Assembly: GCF_002278135.3 (NCBI RefSeq)
Contig: NZ_CP029425.2
Span: 744,001 to 808,000, forward strand
From: Bradyrhizobium ottawaense
GTDB taxonomy: Bacteria; Pseudomonadota; Alphaproteobacteria; Rhizobiales; Xanthobacteraceae
Direction of reading: 5' to 3'
Length of the DNA stretch: 64,000 nucleotides
In this document: positions 40,529-48,249 of the stretch, piece by piece
How the letters are laid out: each line of letters starts with the position of its first letter
How positions within the stretch are numbered: position 1 is the first letter of the stretch
The notes under the pieces: generated by a model
Database searches by the model: none
The model's input: only the letters and a program-made list of their open reading frames with translations
Told to the model about the DNA's origin: nothing
Made by a program: the position numbers and the translations under genes

Positions 40529-41641
40529 CTACGCTCCCCATCGCTTTCGCAGATTGTCGCGAAACGTCTCCGACGCCTGGACCAGCGTCTCGAGCACGCC
40601 TCTCTGACTGCCGCCGTAGAGCACCTTCCGGTTGCCGGCCATGTCCAGGATGCTGCGACGAAAGATCGGCTTGCCGGCATCGAGGAAGGTCCGCAGCACC
40701 GCGAAGCCCCGCTCCAGGACCGGCTCGGCATCTTCCACCCGTTCGCGCGCATACCCCGTGGCGAGCTCCGCCAGGATCCAGAGCAGGGCCGCAGCGTCGT
40801 CTCCATAAGTCCGCTCGCAGATCTCCAGCAGCCGCTTCAGCAAAGGCTCGGCCTTCCAGAACTCTCCACAGTCGAGATAGGCCGATATCATGGCTTCGAG
40901 AGCCTTCTGAACCTCCAGGCTGTCGGGTCCAAATCGTTCCTCGATGATGTCGAGACCGGACGCGAAGGCGGTCACGGCCTTGCGCAGACTCTCGAATTTG
41001 GTCCCGTGTCGCTGCAGTTTGCAGGAATTGGCATGGACGATGGCGGAGGTGAGCAGCGTCCGGGCCGCTTCCTCGCTTCTCTTCCCGAATATCTTCTCTT
41101 TCAGACGCAGGCTGCGCAGCAGATTCGTCTCGGCGTCCGCCCATTTCGTCAGGCGCGCGCCGATCTCGGCGAGCGTGTCGACGGCGGCGGCCACTTCGAT
41201 GCTGACGGCGCCGTGGACCTTCTCGAGGATCGAGATGCTGCGCTCCAGAAAAGCCCTGGCGCGGGAATAATCTCCGGCGGAGGCCCATTTCCGGGCGATG
41301 GCTTCGCATTCCTCGGCGGCCTGCCAACTGTGCTCGCCGGAGAGCCTGGTCCTGATAGCCAGCCGCCGCAGCTGAAACGGCTCGACCAATTTGAAGTCGA
41401 CGCGGCCTGCATGGCCGATCCATTCATCGAGGTCGCCCAGGATGGACTGCGGCCCATGCAGGCTCTCCTGGATCGAGATGCAGCGGTCGAGAAAGGGGAT
41501 GGCTTCGACCGGGTCCTCGCTACGACAGATCAGCTTGATCAGCGTGCGCAGGGCTGTGACGACCTCGTCGCTGATCGGACCGTGGCGCTTTTCCAGCCCG
41601 GCGATGTGTCGAAGGTGGTTCTCTGCGTAGAAGGATGCCAT
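40529..41641 (-). CDS. TPR repeat protein (cluster gene 2)
   Basis: A 370-aa cytosolic protein made of helical repeats of the kinesin-light-chain TPR type. Repeats are visible around residues 45-60 (EAIPFLDRCISIQESLHG), 125-140 (RARAFLERSISILEKVHG), 167-182 (DAETNLLRSLRLKEKIFG) and 260-276 (KAEPLLKRLLEICERTYG). No catalytic domain is seen. It lies 11 bp upstream of the zinc-ribbon gene. Such proteins usually act as scaffolds; nothing here gives the partner. Confidence 0.85.
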   Translation of the reverse strand: MASFYAENHLRHIAGLEKRHGPISDEVVTALRTLIKLICRSEDPVEAIPFLDRCISIQESLHGPQSILGDLDEWIGHAGRVDFKLVEPFQLRRLAIRTRLSGEHSWQAAEECEAIARKWASAGDYSRARAFLERSISILEKVHGAVSIEVAAAVDTLAEIGARLTKWADAETNLLRSLRLKEKIFGKRSEEAARTLLTSAIVHANSCKLQRHGTKFESLRKAVTAFASGLDIIEERFGPDSLEVQKALEAMISAYLDCGEFWKAEPLLKRLLEICERTYGDDAAALLWILAELATGYARERVEDAEPVLERGFAVLRTFLDAGKPIFRRSILDMAGNRKVLYGGSQRGVLETLVQASETFRDNLRKRWGA

Positions 41642-41667
41642 GGACCGCTCTGTTCAACCTCGGCCGC

Positions 41668-42108
41668 TCAAAGCCGCATCCTGGCGAGTTTTTCGCCGCG
41701 AGTCCGGCTCGGTCGTGAGCCGAATGCCTTGCGGCACAGCGGCCCGAAGGCTTCGATGGATGCGAGGACGCCGGCGCCGACATCGGCGGGCCTGGCCTCG
41801 AAGGTCTTGACCCGCCCGTTCTGACCAACGATGGCGGTCACGTCGCAGAAGAAATCCTCGCGCCGCTCGCCTTGGTCGGCTGCCTCGAAGGAGGCCGTCG
41901 TCTTCATTCGCCAGTGATAGGCGCGGTCCTGGTCCTTGCGGCCGAAAGGGACGATCTGATCGGGGTGGCCGTATTTCTGCATCAGCTCGACGATGGCGGT
42001 GCCCCTGAAATCGTCGCGTGGTCCCGCCAGCGCGTGCTGGTCCGCGACTGCGACCGCCGACAGAACGAAAAGAAAAATCACCGTACGAAGGAAAGTGCGT
42101 TGCAGCAT
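41668..42108 (-). CDS. Exported protein of unknown function (cluster gene 1)
   Basis: A 146-aa protein whose start is ATG 42106-42108, giving the signal sequence MLQRTFLRTVIFLFVLSAVA with cleavage around DQHALAG. The mature part (IVELMQKYGHPDQIVPFGRK, YHWRMKTTASFE, CDVTAIVGQNGRVKTFEARP) resembles small periplasmic or lipoprotein-like domains, and LMQKYGHPD looks like an SmpA/OmlA-type helix. It is first in the four-gene run, 26 bp before the TPR gene. The frame open to 42471 includes part of a repeat and is not coding upstream of 42108. Confidence 0.78.
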   Translation of the reverse strand: MLQRTFLRTVIFLFVLSAVAVADQHALAGPRDDFRGTAIVELMQKYGHPDQIVPFGRKDQDRAYHWRMKTTASFEAADQGERREDFFCDVTAIVGQNGRVKTFEARPADVGAGVLASIEAFGPLCRKAFGSRPSRTRGEKLARMRL

Positions 42109-43146
42109 GCCTTGGGCTCTATCGGAGGCAGTCGAAAGATATCTGATTACGTCCTGGCAACGCGGTTTGCACGCGCAACTTTCGGCCGAGCGAGAGGCGC
42201 TGGCGAACGATGCGGGGGGCCGCTCGCGAAATTGCCGGATAGCGCTTCCCGCCTTCGCTCTCCGAGCTACGGCTGACACCTCGCTCATCCGGGCTGCGCT
42301 CACCCGCTCCGGTTCTTCCAGTGTCAAACAGCCGACATGACATCGCGATCCCGCAGCGCTTTTCGCCCGGGTTTTGCTTCGCTTCTGGCGCCCTTCGGAA
42401 TCGGAAGGGCGCAGGGAAGGCCGGGTACCGGCTGGCACCCGCGAGCCCCTGTGCAATGATGCGTAAGTCAACGCTCACAGGGGAGACACAGGTGCAGCCC
42501 GATAACCGGCCTTCCCTGCGCAGTGGTTTGACGGCTTATGTCGCGCTCTCCCCGGGGAGCGATGCACTCTTGCCCCCGTCGCCTCGCGAGATCGCTGATG
42601 TGCGCTACCCGGTCGGGCACGCACACCACCGCGGAGACTTGACGCCAGCCTGCGGGCGCCAGGACCACACGATTTTGCCGTACGCGGCCCCGCTTCGCCC
42701 TTCGGGCTTCGCAGGGCATGGCCGCGCTGTCGTACCGCGCCCGCTGATCGCTCACGGGGAGACCCCGCCCTGCGACCGCACCTGGCGCCAACACCGCCCG
42801 CGTCCACCGCAACTCACCCCACGAACCGTGACGATCGCGACCCGCCCCTTCCGGCGGGATGAGATGGCGTGGGAGTATAGGGTGTGTCGCGGTTCGGGTA
42901 AAGAGAAAATATGTATTATCCGAATTATACTCCTTCGAAGGCCAGAAAAGGCTACTCTCGCTTGTCATATCTTCCGGAGTTGACTGTAGCTGCTCAAGCA
43001 TTTCGTGCAGCTCTTCTTATGCGCCCAATACGGGGCGTCTTCCCCCCGCTGCGACCTGCACGTCGTGATGATCGATCATCACCGTGGAGCTGCCTCTAGC
43101 GCGATGTACTCGCTATCCCCAATCGTTAACGTGTGCCGGTACGTTG
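42109..43146. other. Gene-free region with a large intergenic repeat
   Basis: 1,038 bp. About 42330-42870 is a dispersed repeat (listed separately). From about 42890 to 43146 base composition shifts toward AT and no gene is recognisable; the open frames here have neither family resemblance nor ribosome sites. The shift marks the right-hand accessory segment. Confidence 0.6.
42330..42870. repeat. Large dispersed Bradyrhizobium-type intergenic repeat
   Basis: I recognise from memory a ~550-bp repeat found many times in Bradyrhizobium and related genomes. Landmarks are GCGAGCCCCTGTGCAATGAT, GCGTAAGTCAACGCTCACAG, CAGTGGTTTGACGGCTTATG, CAGGACCACACGATTTTGCC and TTCGTGACGATCGCGACC-like ends. Long open frames across it are artefacts of its composition. 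Only one copy is in the window, so the multicopy claim rests on prior knowledge. Confidence 0.7.
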
Positions 43147-43524
43147 TCATCGTGGACTATTCCAATTTGCATCCCCGCACGGAAAGGCTTGGATTAGCGC
43201 AAGTCCAAGTATAAGCGCTGCGTCCGTATGCAGTTTCTGCGGATTCTCGCGAAAATATTGCTTAGCAATCAAGCGGCCTTGGGTAACAGAGATTGCCTGT
43301 TCCTGGGGTGGGCAGTAGGCACTAGCGCCCAATGCTTCCCTAATGCCGATACCGGTGGTCATACCTTCCAGAAAACCGCGCATGTAAGCATTGCAGAACA
43401 GGTCCCCGGCAGAATCGTTCTTTTCATTGCAGGCTTGATAAAGCTCTGCTCCGCTAAGAGCCAATGCGCGTTGTGGTTCATACAGAAGCATCAACGACGC
43501 TACCGCAGCCAGTCGAAGCCTCAT
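43147..43524 (-). CDS. Rap1a/Tai-like immunity protein, exported
   Basis: A 125-aa protein with signal sequence (MRLRLAAVASLMLLYEPQRA, cleavage near LAL). The mature domain follows the Rap1a/Tai plan: SGAELYQACN, FCNAYMRGFLEGM, then C-x-P-x-x VTQGRLIAKQYF, HTDAALILGLALIQAFPC, with four Cys for two disulfides. Rap1a-type proteins neutralise type VI secreted amidase effectors in the periplasm. No effector or T6SS gene is nearby, so it may be an orphan. It sits 26 bp downstream of the truncated reverse transcriptase on the same strand. Confidence 0.75.
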   Translation of the reverse strand: MRLRLAAVASLMLLYEPQRALALSGAELYQACNEKNDSAGDLFCNAYMRGFLEGMTTGIGIREALGASAYCPPQEQAISVTQGRLIAKQYFRENPQKLHTDAALILGLALIQAFPCGDANWNSPR

Positions 43525-43550
43525 CCTTTTTCCCTCAGTCTACCGGTGCC

Positions 43551-44165
43551 CTAAAACGGCATATCGTCCGCCATTTCGTCAGGCCTGCTTGCATTTGATG
43601 CCACTTCGCTTTCGACCCTTGCGCTGAGGTTAGGCGCGCCTTGCGGAAGTTCATTGTTATGGCAAGCGATCTGAGCGATTACGGTCGCAACGTCGGCATG
43701 AAGTTTGAAGTCATTATTTTTGATTAAGTACCCTCGTACTCGACCGAAGTTTATCGTTGGAAAGAAGTCTTCGAGGTCGGCGTTGAGGACATATCGGCTT
43801 TTGATGTGCTGGTGCGCATTCGTGATGATGGACTGCGACTTTCGAAACCCGTGCGATAGTGGTTTCAGCTTGTGAGCTGAATCGATCTCTGCGCGACATT
43901 CATAAAGGATCGTAGAGAGATGGCGTTGAAGCGTCTTAAGTCGATCGATAGGGGCGCTAATCGTACGAACGCCTCCCGCTTTTTTCGGGACCGCAAAAAC
44001 AGTGTACTTCGAAGACGGAGGGATTTGATGGACTATGAACGCAAGCGCGCTCGCCCTATAGCCTAGCACCTTAGCGAGATCGCTAAGGGACTCTGCATTT
44101 TTCAAATCATCTAGAACGCTCAATAGACCGCCCAAAGGAAGAAAAAAATGTGAGCTTACGGGCAC
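43551..44165 (-). pseudogene. Retron-type reverse transcriptase, truncated before YxDD
   Basis: Up to 204 codons. Residues about 15-175 follow retron RTs: LKNAESLSDLAKVLGYRASA, VPKKAGGVRTISAPIDRLKT (RT1), HGFRKSQSIITNAHQHI (RT2), YVLNADLEDFFPTINFGRVR (RT3 with first catalytic Asp), and NELPQGAPN (RT4). The homology stops there, and the YxDD motif, thumb and template-recognition region are absent. The final ~20 residues (VESEVASNASRPDEMADDMPF minus the first) look unrelated and end in an SSB-like acidic tip. The GTG at 44165 lies inside the inverted repeat, so the real start is probably a TTG near 44135 or 44123. Not catalytically competent. Confidence 0.85.
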
Positions 44166-44293
44166 TCCTTAGCGAGCGATCATTGCATCCCATGTTGTAA
44201 ACCATGGTAGCATAGTCCTGTAGTCTGAAGCATTCGCCTCTGACCTTTTATCTCACGTTGCGATAGCGCAACAAAAAATCTGCCCGTAAGCTC
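44152..44293 (-). ncRNA. Candidate retron msr-msd RNA bounded by a1/a2 repeats
   Basis: A perfect 13-bp inverted repeat, GAGCTTACGGGCA (plus 44152-44164) and TGCCCGTAAGCTC (plus 44281-44293), encloses 116 nt directly upstream of the retron-type RT on the minus strand, where a1 and a2 are expected. Inside are a hairpin GTTGCG-ATAG-CGCAAC (44257-44272) and an imperfect CCATG/CATGG hairpin (44190-44207). A diagnostic branching-G context was not proved, so this is a positional and structural call. Confidence 0.5.
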
Positions 44294-44401
44294 GCTTGTA
44301 ATCTAAGGGTGCATCTTGAAAGGCAAGGCTTGCGCCGAGAGCGCCTCGGTAATTCTTAGTAGGTCGCGCCCTGGTGGTCTATGATAATGAAGAGCGCATT
44401 T

Positions 44402-44805
44402 TTAAGGGGGGACGATTTCGAACATCTGCGCATGGTTTCGAAAGAGGCGTCGAACTCGACATCTGTCGCTCCTCTCTTCAGCGACGTCGACCTCCCGTTT
44501 CATGAGCCAAAACGGCGTGCGTTCGGCCGGCACCAACGAGTCCTGATAGTGCGCCAGGGGTTTGTAACCGCTGATCCATTGCGCGCCCAGCACGTCCAGG
44601 ACTCCCCCAGAGATGCTCTGGAGCTTGCGTTCGATCGACCCTTTAGATCGATGCACGGTCGTCATGAGACGACGCCGGTTGTCAGCCTTGCTGTGATACC
44701 CGCCTTTTCGGAGGCCAACATTCGGAAATAGCTATCGACCACGGCGGAGATTTCAGTCTCCGTCCAAGGCGTCCCTGAAATGCCTTCGATCTGCTCGGGG
44801 TCCAA
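44402..44805 (-). pseudogene. Decayed DUF3883 (NO VEIN C-terminal) domain gene
   Basis: Read on the minus strand, one frame gives GTPWTETEISAVVDSYFRML followed by ASEKAG, then stops. A shifted frame from about 44695 continues KADNRRRLMTTVHRSKGSIE and RKLQ...LGAQWISGYKPLAHYQDSLV, and then jumps directly to PAERTPFWLMKREVDVAEER and LFRNHAQMFEIVPP, the end of a DUF3883 domain. Intact relatives, as I recall them, have about 100-200 residues between the last two blocks, so there is one frameshift and one internal deletion. DUF3883 proteins are common in restriction and defence islands. Confidence 0.7.
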
Positions 44806-44934
44806 GCTTCTGCCTCTCGAACCCGAAGCGTATCAAGAGATCAATCGGGCGCAAGGTTGGCACTAGGAGCGCAGCAGCGAGCATCCTCCGCTTGCGCGGA
44901 TAATGACGGTGTCAGCTCGGCTATATCGAGGAAA

Positions 44935-44952
44935 GCGCGGCTCCTGCCGCGC
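44935..44952 (-). terminator. Hairpin after the L,D-transpeptidase gene
   Basis: Stem GCGCGGC/GCCGCGC with a 4-nt loop, immediately beyond the stop codon on the minus strand, followed by TTTCC. Weak U tract. Confidence 0.45.
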
Positions 44953-44954
44953 CC

Positions 44955-46562
44955 CTACTTCACCGCCCCAAAGCGGCTGTCGAACGAGTTCGACGAGATC
45001 ACCGGTGCGGCGCCCATGATCTGCGTCGCTTCACCGGCACCATCGCTCACCGACGGCTTCAGCGCCGGCCGCGTCTGGGCGAGGCGGGTGTCGGGCTTTG
45101 CCGGCTCGGCAGGCTTGGCCGCGACGGCCGGCTTCGGCGCGTCCTTCGCCGCTTCCTTTGTCGCTTCCTTGGACTTGTCATGCCCCGGCACGAACCGGGT
45201 CACTGCGGCCTTGAGCCTCGACGCCGCGGTCGGCGGCGTCGTGGTCGTGGTGGCCGGGGCCACGGATGCCGTGGCTTGCGGCGGCGGGGTGGTCGCGGTC
45301 GTGTCGGATGAGCCCATGCCCATCTTGCGGCCGAGGTTAGAGAAGAAGCCACCGGACTTTTCAGCCGGCGCGGCGGTGGCGACGCGGGCGCTGGTCGCGG
45401 GGGCGCTGACGGCGACCACCGGCTCTTCCTGCGGCGCAGGCGCGGACGCCACGGAATCGAGGTTCGGCTTGGGCGGATTGACGTGTCCGGGGATCGTGCC
45501 CGGCGCCTTCGCCATCGCCAGCATCTGCAGCGTGGTGCCTTCGGCGCCTTCCGACAGGCCGGTCGAGCCTTCCGGAATCTTCGCGGCAAAGATCTTGTTC
45601 ATGCCGCCGTCGATGCCGGTGTTCATGCGCGCCACCGGCGTGCCCTTGGCGACGAGCTTGGCGTATTCCGCCTCGTCCTTGGCCTGCTTGCCCCGCACGG
45701 CGGCGACGACGTCCTCGGGGATCACATAGGCCGGGCACTTTGCCGAGGCGTCGAACACCGGATCGCGCTTTGCGTCCGCGGGCTTCGCCGCGTCGAAGAC
45801 GTACTTCTTCTCGCAGAAATCGACCTTCGGCTCCTGCCGCGTCACCTCGAAATGATCATAGCCTTCCTTGATCATCTTCCAGAACGGCATGTTCGGATTG
45901 TTCCGGTGCTTGGCCATGTTCACCGGCGTCATCTTGAACGGATAGGCCTGCAGCTGGAACGCCTTCTGGCCGCCGAAGAAGGATTCGCGCCCGAGCGAAT
46001 AGATCTCCGCGATCTGCTCGTCCGTCATCGCGTAGCAGCCGCGCGAGGAGCAGTCGCCATGCACCATCAGCTGCGAGCCGGTGCGGCCGAGAGCCTTGTC
46101 GAACGCGTTCGGGTAACCCGTGTTGAAAGACAGGTAGTACGCCGATTGCGGATTCATCTGGCTCGGGTTGATCGAATAAAATCCCTCCGGCGCCTGGCGG
46201 TCGCCTTCGCGCACCTTCGGTCCGAGGTCGCCGGACCAGCGGCAGATCGGATAGGTCTTGAGCAGAGCGAACTGGCCGTTGCGGGCCTGCTTCCAGACCT
46301 CGAGCTCGGCCTCCTGCTTGAACAGGCGCACCAGGATCGGCGACTGCAGATCCATGTCCTTCTCGACCATCGCGGCGAGAAGCTTTGGCGGCACCGGCTG
46401 GTTGGCCTTGGCGTTGGTCGCGAGCGAGACCTGGTCGGTATCGCAGCCGGCCAGCAGGACGCTGGCCGTCATCAGCGCGACCGAAGCCAAAAGCGCGCGA
46501 GCAAGCGAACGAGAAATCAAGATGGACCCCACACCGTGCCGGGCAGAAAGCGCGAACCCCAA
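44955..46562 (-). CDS. L,D-transpeptidase (YkuD domain) lipoprotein
   Basis: A 535-aa envelope protein. Residues 15-40 are a lipoprotein signal (LLASVALMTASVLLAGC). The YkuD domain at about 60-260 has the catalytic Cys in MVHGDCSSRGCYAMTDEQIA and resembles the YafK branch (VRLFKQEAELEVWKQARNGQ, YPNAFDKALGRTG). After ~290 comes a long Ala/Pro/Thr-rich region with low complexity (TATTPPPQATASVAPATTTT) to the C-terminus. It probably makes or edits 3-3 cross-links or attaches proteins to peptidoglycan. Start could also be a GTG about ten codons in. Confidence 0.9.
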   Translation of the reverse strand: MGFALSARHGVGSILISRSLARALLASVALMTASVLLAGCDTDQVSLATNAKANQPVPPKLLAAMVEKDMDLQSPILVRLFKQEAELEVWKQARNGQFALLKTYPICRWSGDLGPKVREGDRQAPEGFYSINPSQMNPQSAYYLSFNTGYPNAFDKALGRTGSQLMVHGDCSSRGCYAMTDEQIAEIYSLGRESFFGGQKAFQLQAYPFKMTPVNMAKHRNNPNMPFWKMIKEGYDHFEVTRQEPKVDFCEKKYVFDAAKPADAKRDPVFDASAKCPAYVIPEDVVAAVRGKQAKDEAEYAKLVAKGTPVARMNTGIDGGMNKIFAAKIPEGSTGLSEGAEGTTLQMLAMAKAPGTIPGHVNPPKPNLDSVASAPAPQEEPVVAVSAPATSARVATAAPAEKSGGFFSNLGRKMGMGSSDTTATTPPPQATASVAPATTTTTPPTAASRLKAAVTRFVPGHDKSKEATKEAAKDAPKPAVAAKPAEPAKPDTRLAQTRPALKPSVSDGAGEATQIMGAAPVISSNSFDSRFGAVK

Positions 46563-46977
46563 TTCTGATGGAGCATGATCCGACCGGAGAACCGGACCCG
46601 TCGTGAACGGGCTTTTTCAGCTCACGCCCCAGCGCTTATGCCCTGAAGCCATTGATTAAAATTCTAACCTCTGGGTCATGTGGTCGCAACCCGAGCGGGG
46701 ATCACGAGCCCGTTGGCCCATCGGCATGGTCAACGAAGACTGAATGGACGCGACTTTGGGCCTTACTTTGGGACCGAACTTGGGCTTTTCGGCCCGACCC
46801 GGACTCAGATCGCTGATTTGGGCAAAAAAAGGGTTAATGCGGGGTTACCGGGGCGGCCCGACAGGTTTCGTAGGGTGGGCAAAGCGCAGCGTGCCCACGT
46901 TCTGCCCCATTGATGCGAAGACGTGGGCACGGCGCTTCGCGCCTTTGCCCACCCTACGGCACCGGAATCGGGACGAA
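46563..46977. other. Intergenic region L,D-transpeptidase - accA
   Basis: 415 bp between the L,D-transpeptidase start and the accA stop, both minus strand. It contains a large inverted repeat (46870-46957) near accA. The part from 46563 to 46860 should carry the L,D-transpeptidase promoter and shows no gene. Confidence 0.5.
46870..46957. repeat. Long inverted repeat downstream of accA
   Basis: Arms GTAGGGTGGGCAAAG and CTTTGCCCACCCTAC are perfect over 15 bp, with further pairing GTGCCCACGT/ACGTGGGCAC inside. This GGGTGGGCAAAG unit is a common Bradyrhizobium intergenic repeat from memory. It lies 20 bp after the accA stop and may terminate it. Confidence 0.75.
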
Positions 46978-47943
46978 TCAGCCCAGTTTCCTGCCGATAT
47001 CGAGGAATTTCTGCCGGCGCTGCTTGCGGATGGCGTCGCCGTCGAGGCCCCGGAGCTCGTCGAAGGCCTTGGCGATGGCGTCGCCGGTGGTGGCGATCAT
47101 GGCGGCGGGGTCGCGGTGGGCGCCGCCGACCGGCTCCTTCAAAATGCTGTCGATCACCCCGAAGCGGAGCATGTCCTGGGCGGTGATCTTCATGTTGTTG
47201 GCGGCTTCCTGGGCCTTGGTGCCATCGCGCCAGAGGATCGAGGACGCCGCTTCCGGCGAGATCACGCTGTAGATGGCGTGCTCCAGCATCAGCACCTTGT
47301 TGGCGGTGGTGATGGCGATGGCGCCGCCCGACATGCCCTCGCCGGTGATGATGGCGACGTTGGGCACGGTCAGCGCCATGCAGGCATCGGTCGAGCGTGC
47401 GATCGCTTCGGCCTGGCCCCGCTCTTCGGCGCCGATGCCGGGATAGGCGCCGGCGGAATCGGCGAGCGACAGCACGGGCAGGCCGAACCGCTCGGCCATC
47501 TCCATCAGCCGCACGCATTTGCGGTAGCCCTCGGGGCGCGCCATGCCGAAATTGTGCTTGATGCGGCTTTCGGTGGAATCGCCTTTTTCCTGGCCCATCA
47601 CGCAGATCGCTTCGCCGCGGAAACGGCCGAAGCCGGCGACCAGCGCCTCGTCCTCGCCGAACTTGCGGTCGCCCGCGAGCGGGGTGAATTCGGTGATCAG
47701 GCCCTTGATGAAATCGTTGAAATGCGGTCGCTGCGGATGCCGCGCGACCAGCGTCTTCTGCCACGGCGTCAGGTTTTGATAGAGGTCGGCCAGCGCCTGC
47801 GCCGCCTTGTCCTCGATCCGCCCGATCTCATCGGAGATGTCGGTACCGGAGGCTGCCAGCGTCCTGAGCTCGTCGACCTTGGAGTCGAGCTCGGCGACGG
47901 GCTTTTCGAAGTCGAGATAGCTGCGCATCTGGTCTTGCATCAA
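46978..47943 (-). CDS. accA: Acetyl-CoA carboxylase carboxyltransferase subunit alpha
   Basis: With AccD it transfers the carboxyl group from biotin to acetyl-CoA, making malonyl-CoA for fatty acids. The 321-aa protein shows the AccA pattern: FEKPVAELDSKVDELRTLA, LVARHPQRPHFNDFIKGLIT, VGQEKG-like MGQEKGDSTESRIKHNFGMA, SLADSAGAYPGIGAEERGQA, EGMSGGAIAITTANKVLMLE. Normal length and intact. xerD lies upstream on the same strand but is now separated by an IS and palindromic repeats. Confidence 0.97.
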   Translation of the reverse strand: MMQDQMRSYLDFEKPVAELDSKVDELRTLAASGTDISDEIGRIEDKAAQALADLYQNLTPWQKTLVARHPQRPHFNDFIKGLITEFTPLAGDRKFGEDEALVAGFGRFRGEAICVMGQEKGDSTESRIKHNFGMARPEGYRKCVRLMEMAERFGLPVLSLADSAGAYPGIGAEERGQAEAIARSTDACMALTVPNVAIITGEGMSGGAIAITTANKVLMLEHAIYSVISPEAASSILWRDGTKAQEAANNMKITAQDMLRFGVIDSILKEPVGGAHRDPAAMIATTGDAIAKAFDELRGLDGDAIRKQRRQKFLDIGRKLG

Positions 47944-48249
47944 CTCAATATAGGGAGAACGGGGCGAGGCGGCGAAGCGGATTTAGACCGGCGGAAAGAA
48001 GTGTAGCTTCTTCAATGAGTTGACCTGTGTGCTGCGGGCGGGCCGTCAAATCATGCGAAGGCCCCGGCTCTTTCTGCGGAGATGTGGCCGAAGTCAAGGC
48101 GGTTTCGGTCCCTGCTGTCGTCCCCGCGCACGCGGGGTCCCATAACCACAGGGAGAAGTTTGGCGGAGACTGGCAGTGAAGCGGCCCTTCCGTGGGACTC
48201 ACAGCGGCTGTCACAGATAGATCACGCGGTATGGGTCCCTGCGAACGCA
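47944..48249. other. Intergenic region between accA and the first IS copy
   Basis: 306 bp. The first part (47944-48116) should hold the accA promoter. From 48117 the family 1 repeat pair begins, its right-hand palindrome being split by the IS at 48250. Confidence 0.6.
48240..48249. repeat. Left flank target sequence of IS copy 1
   Basis: TGCGAACGCA. The right flank (49738-49747) reads TGCGTTCGCA, the reverse complement, not an identical copy. Confidence 0.7.

Noticed and set aside
42321..42983. Open frames of 200 codons across 42.3-43.0 kb
   Set aside because: They lie in a dispersed intergenic repeat; both strands are open and neither protein resembles a family.
44381..44731. Plus-strand frame of 116 codons
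   Set aside because: It is opposite the DUF3883 remnant, whose motifs are convincing on the minus strand.
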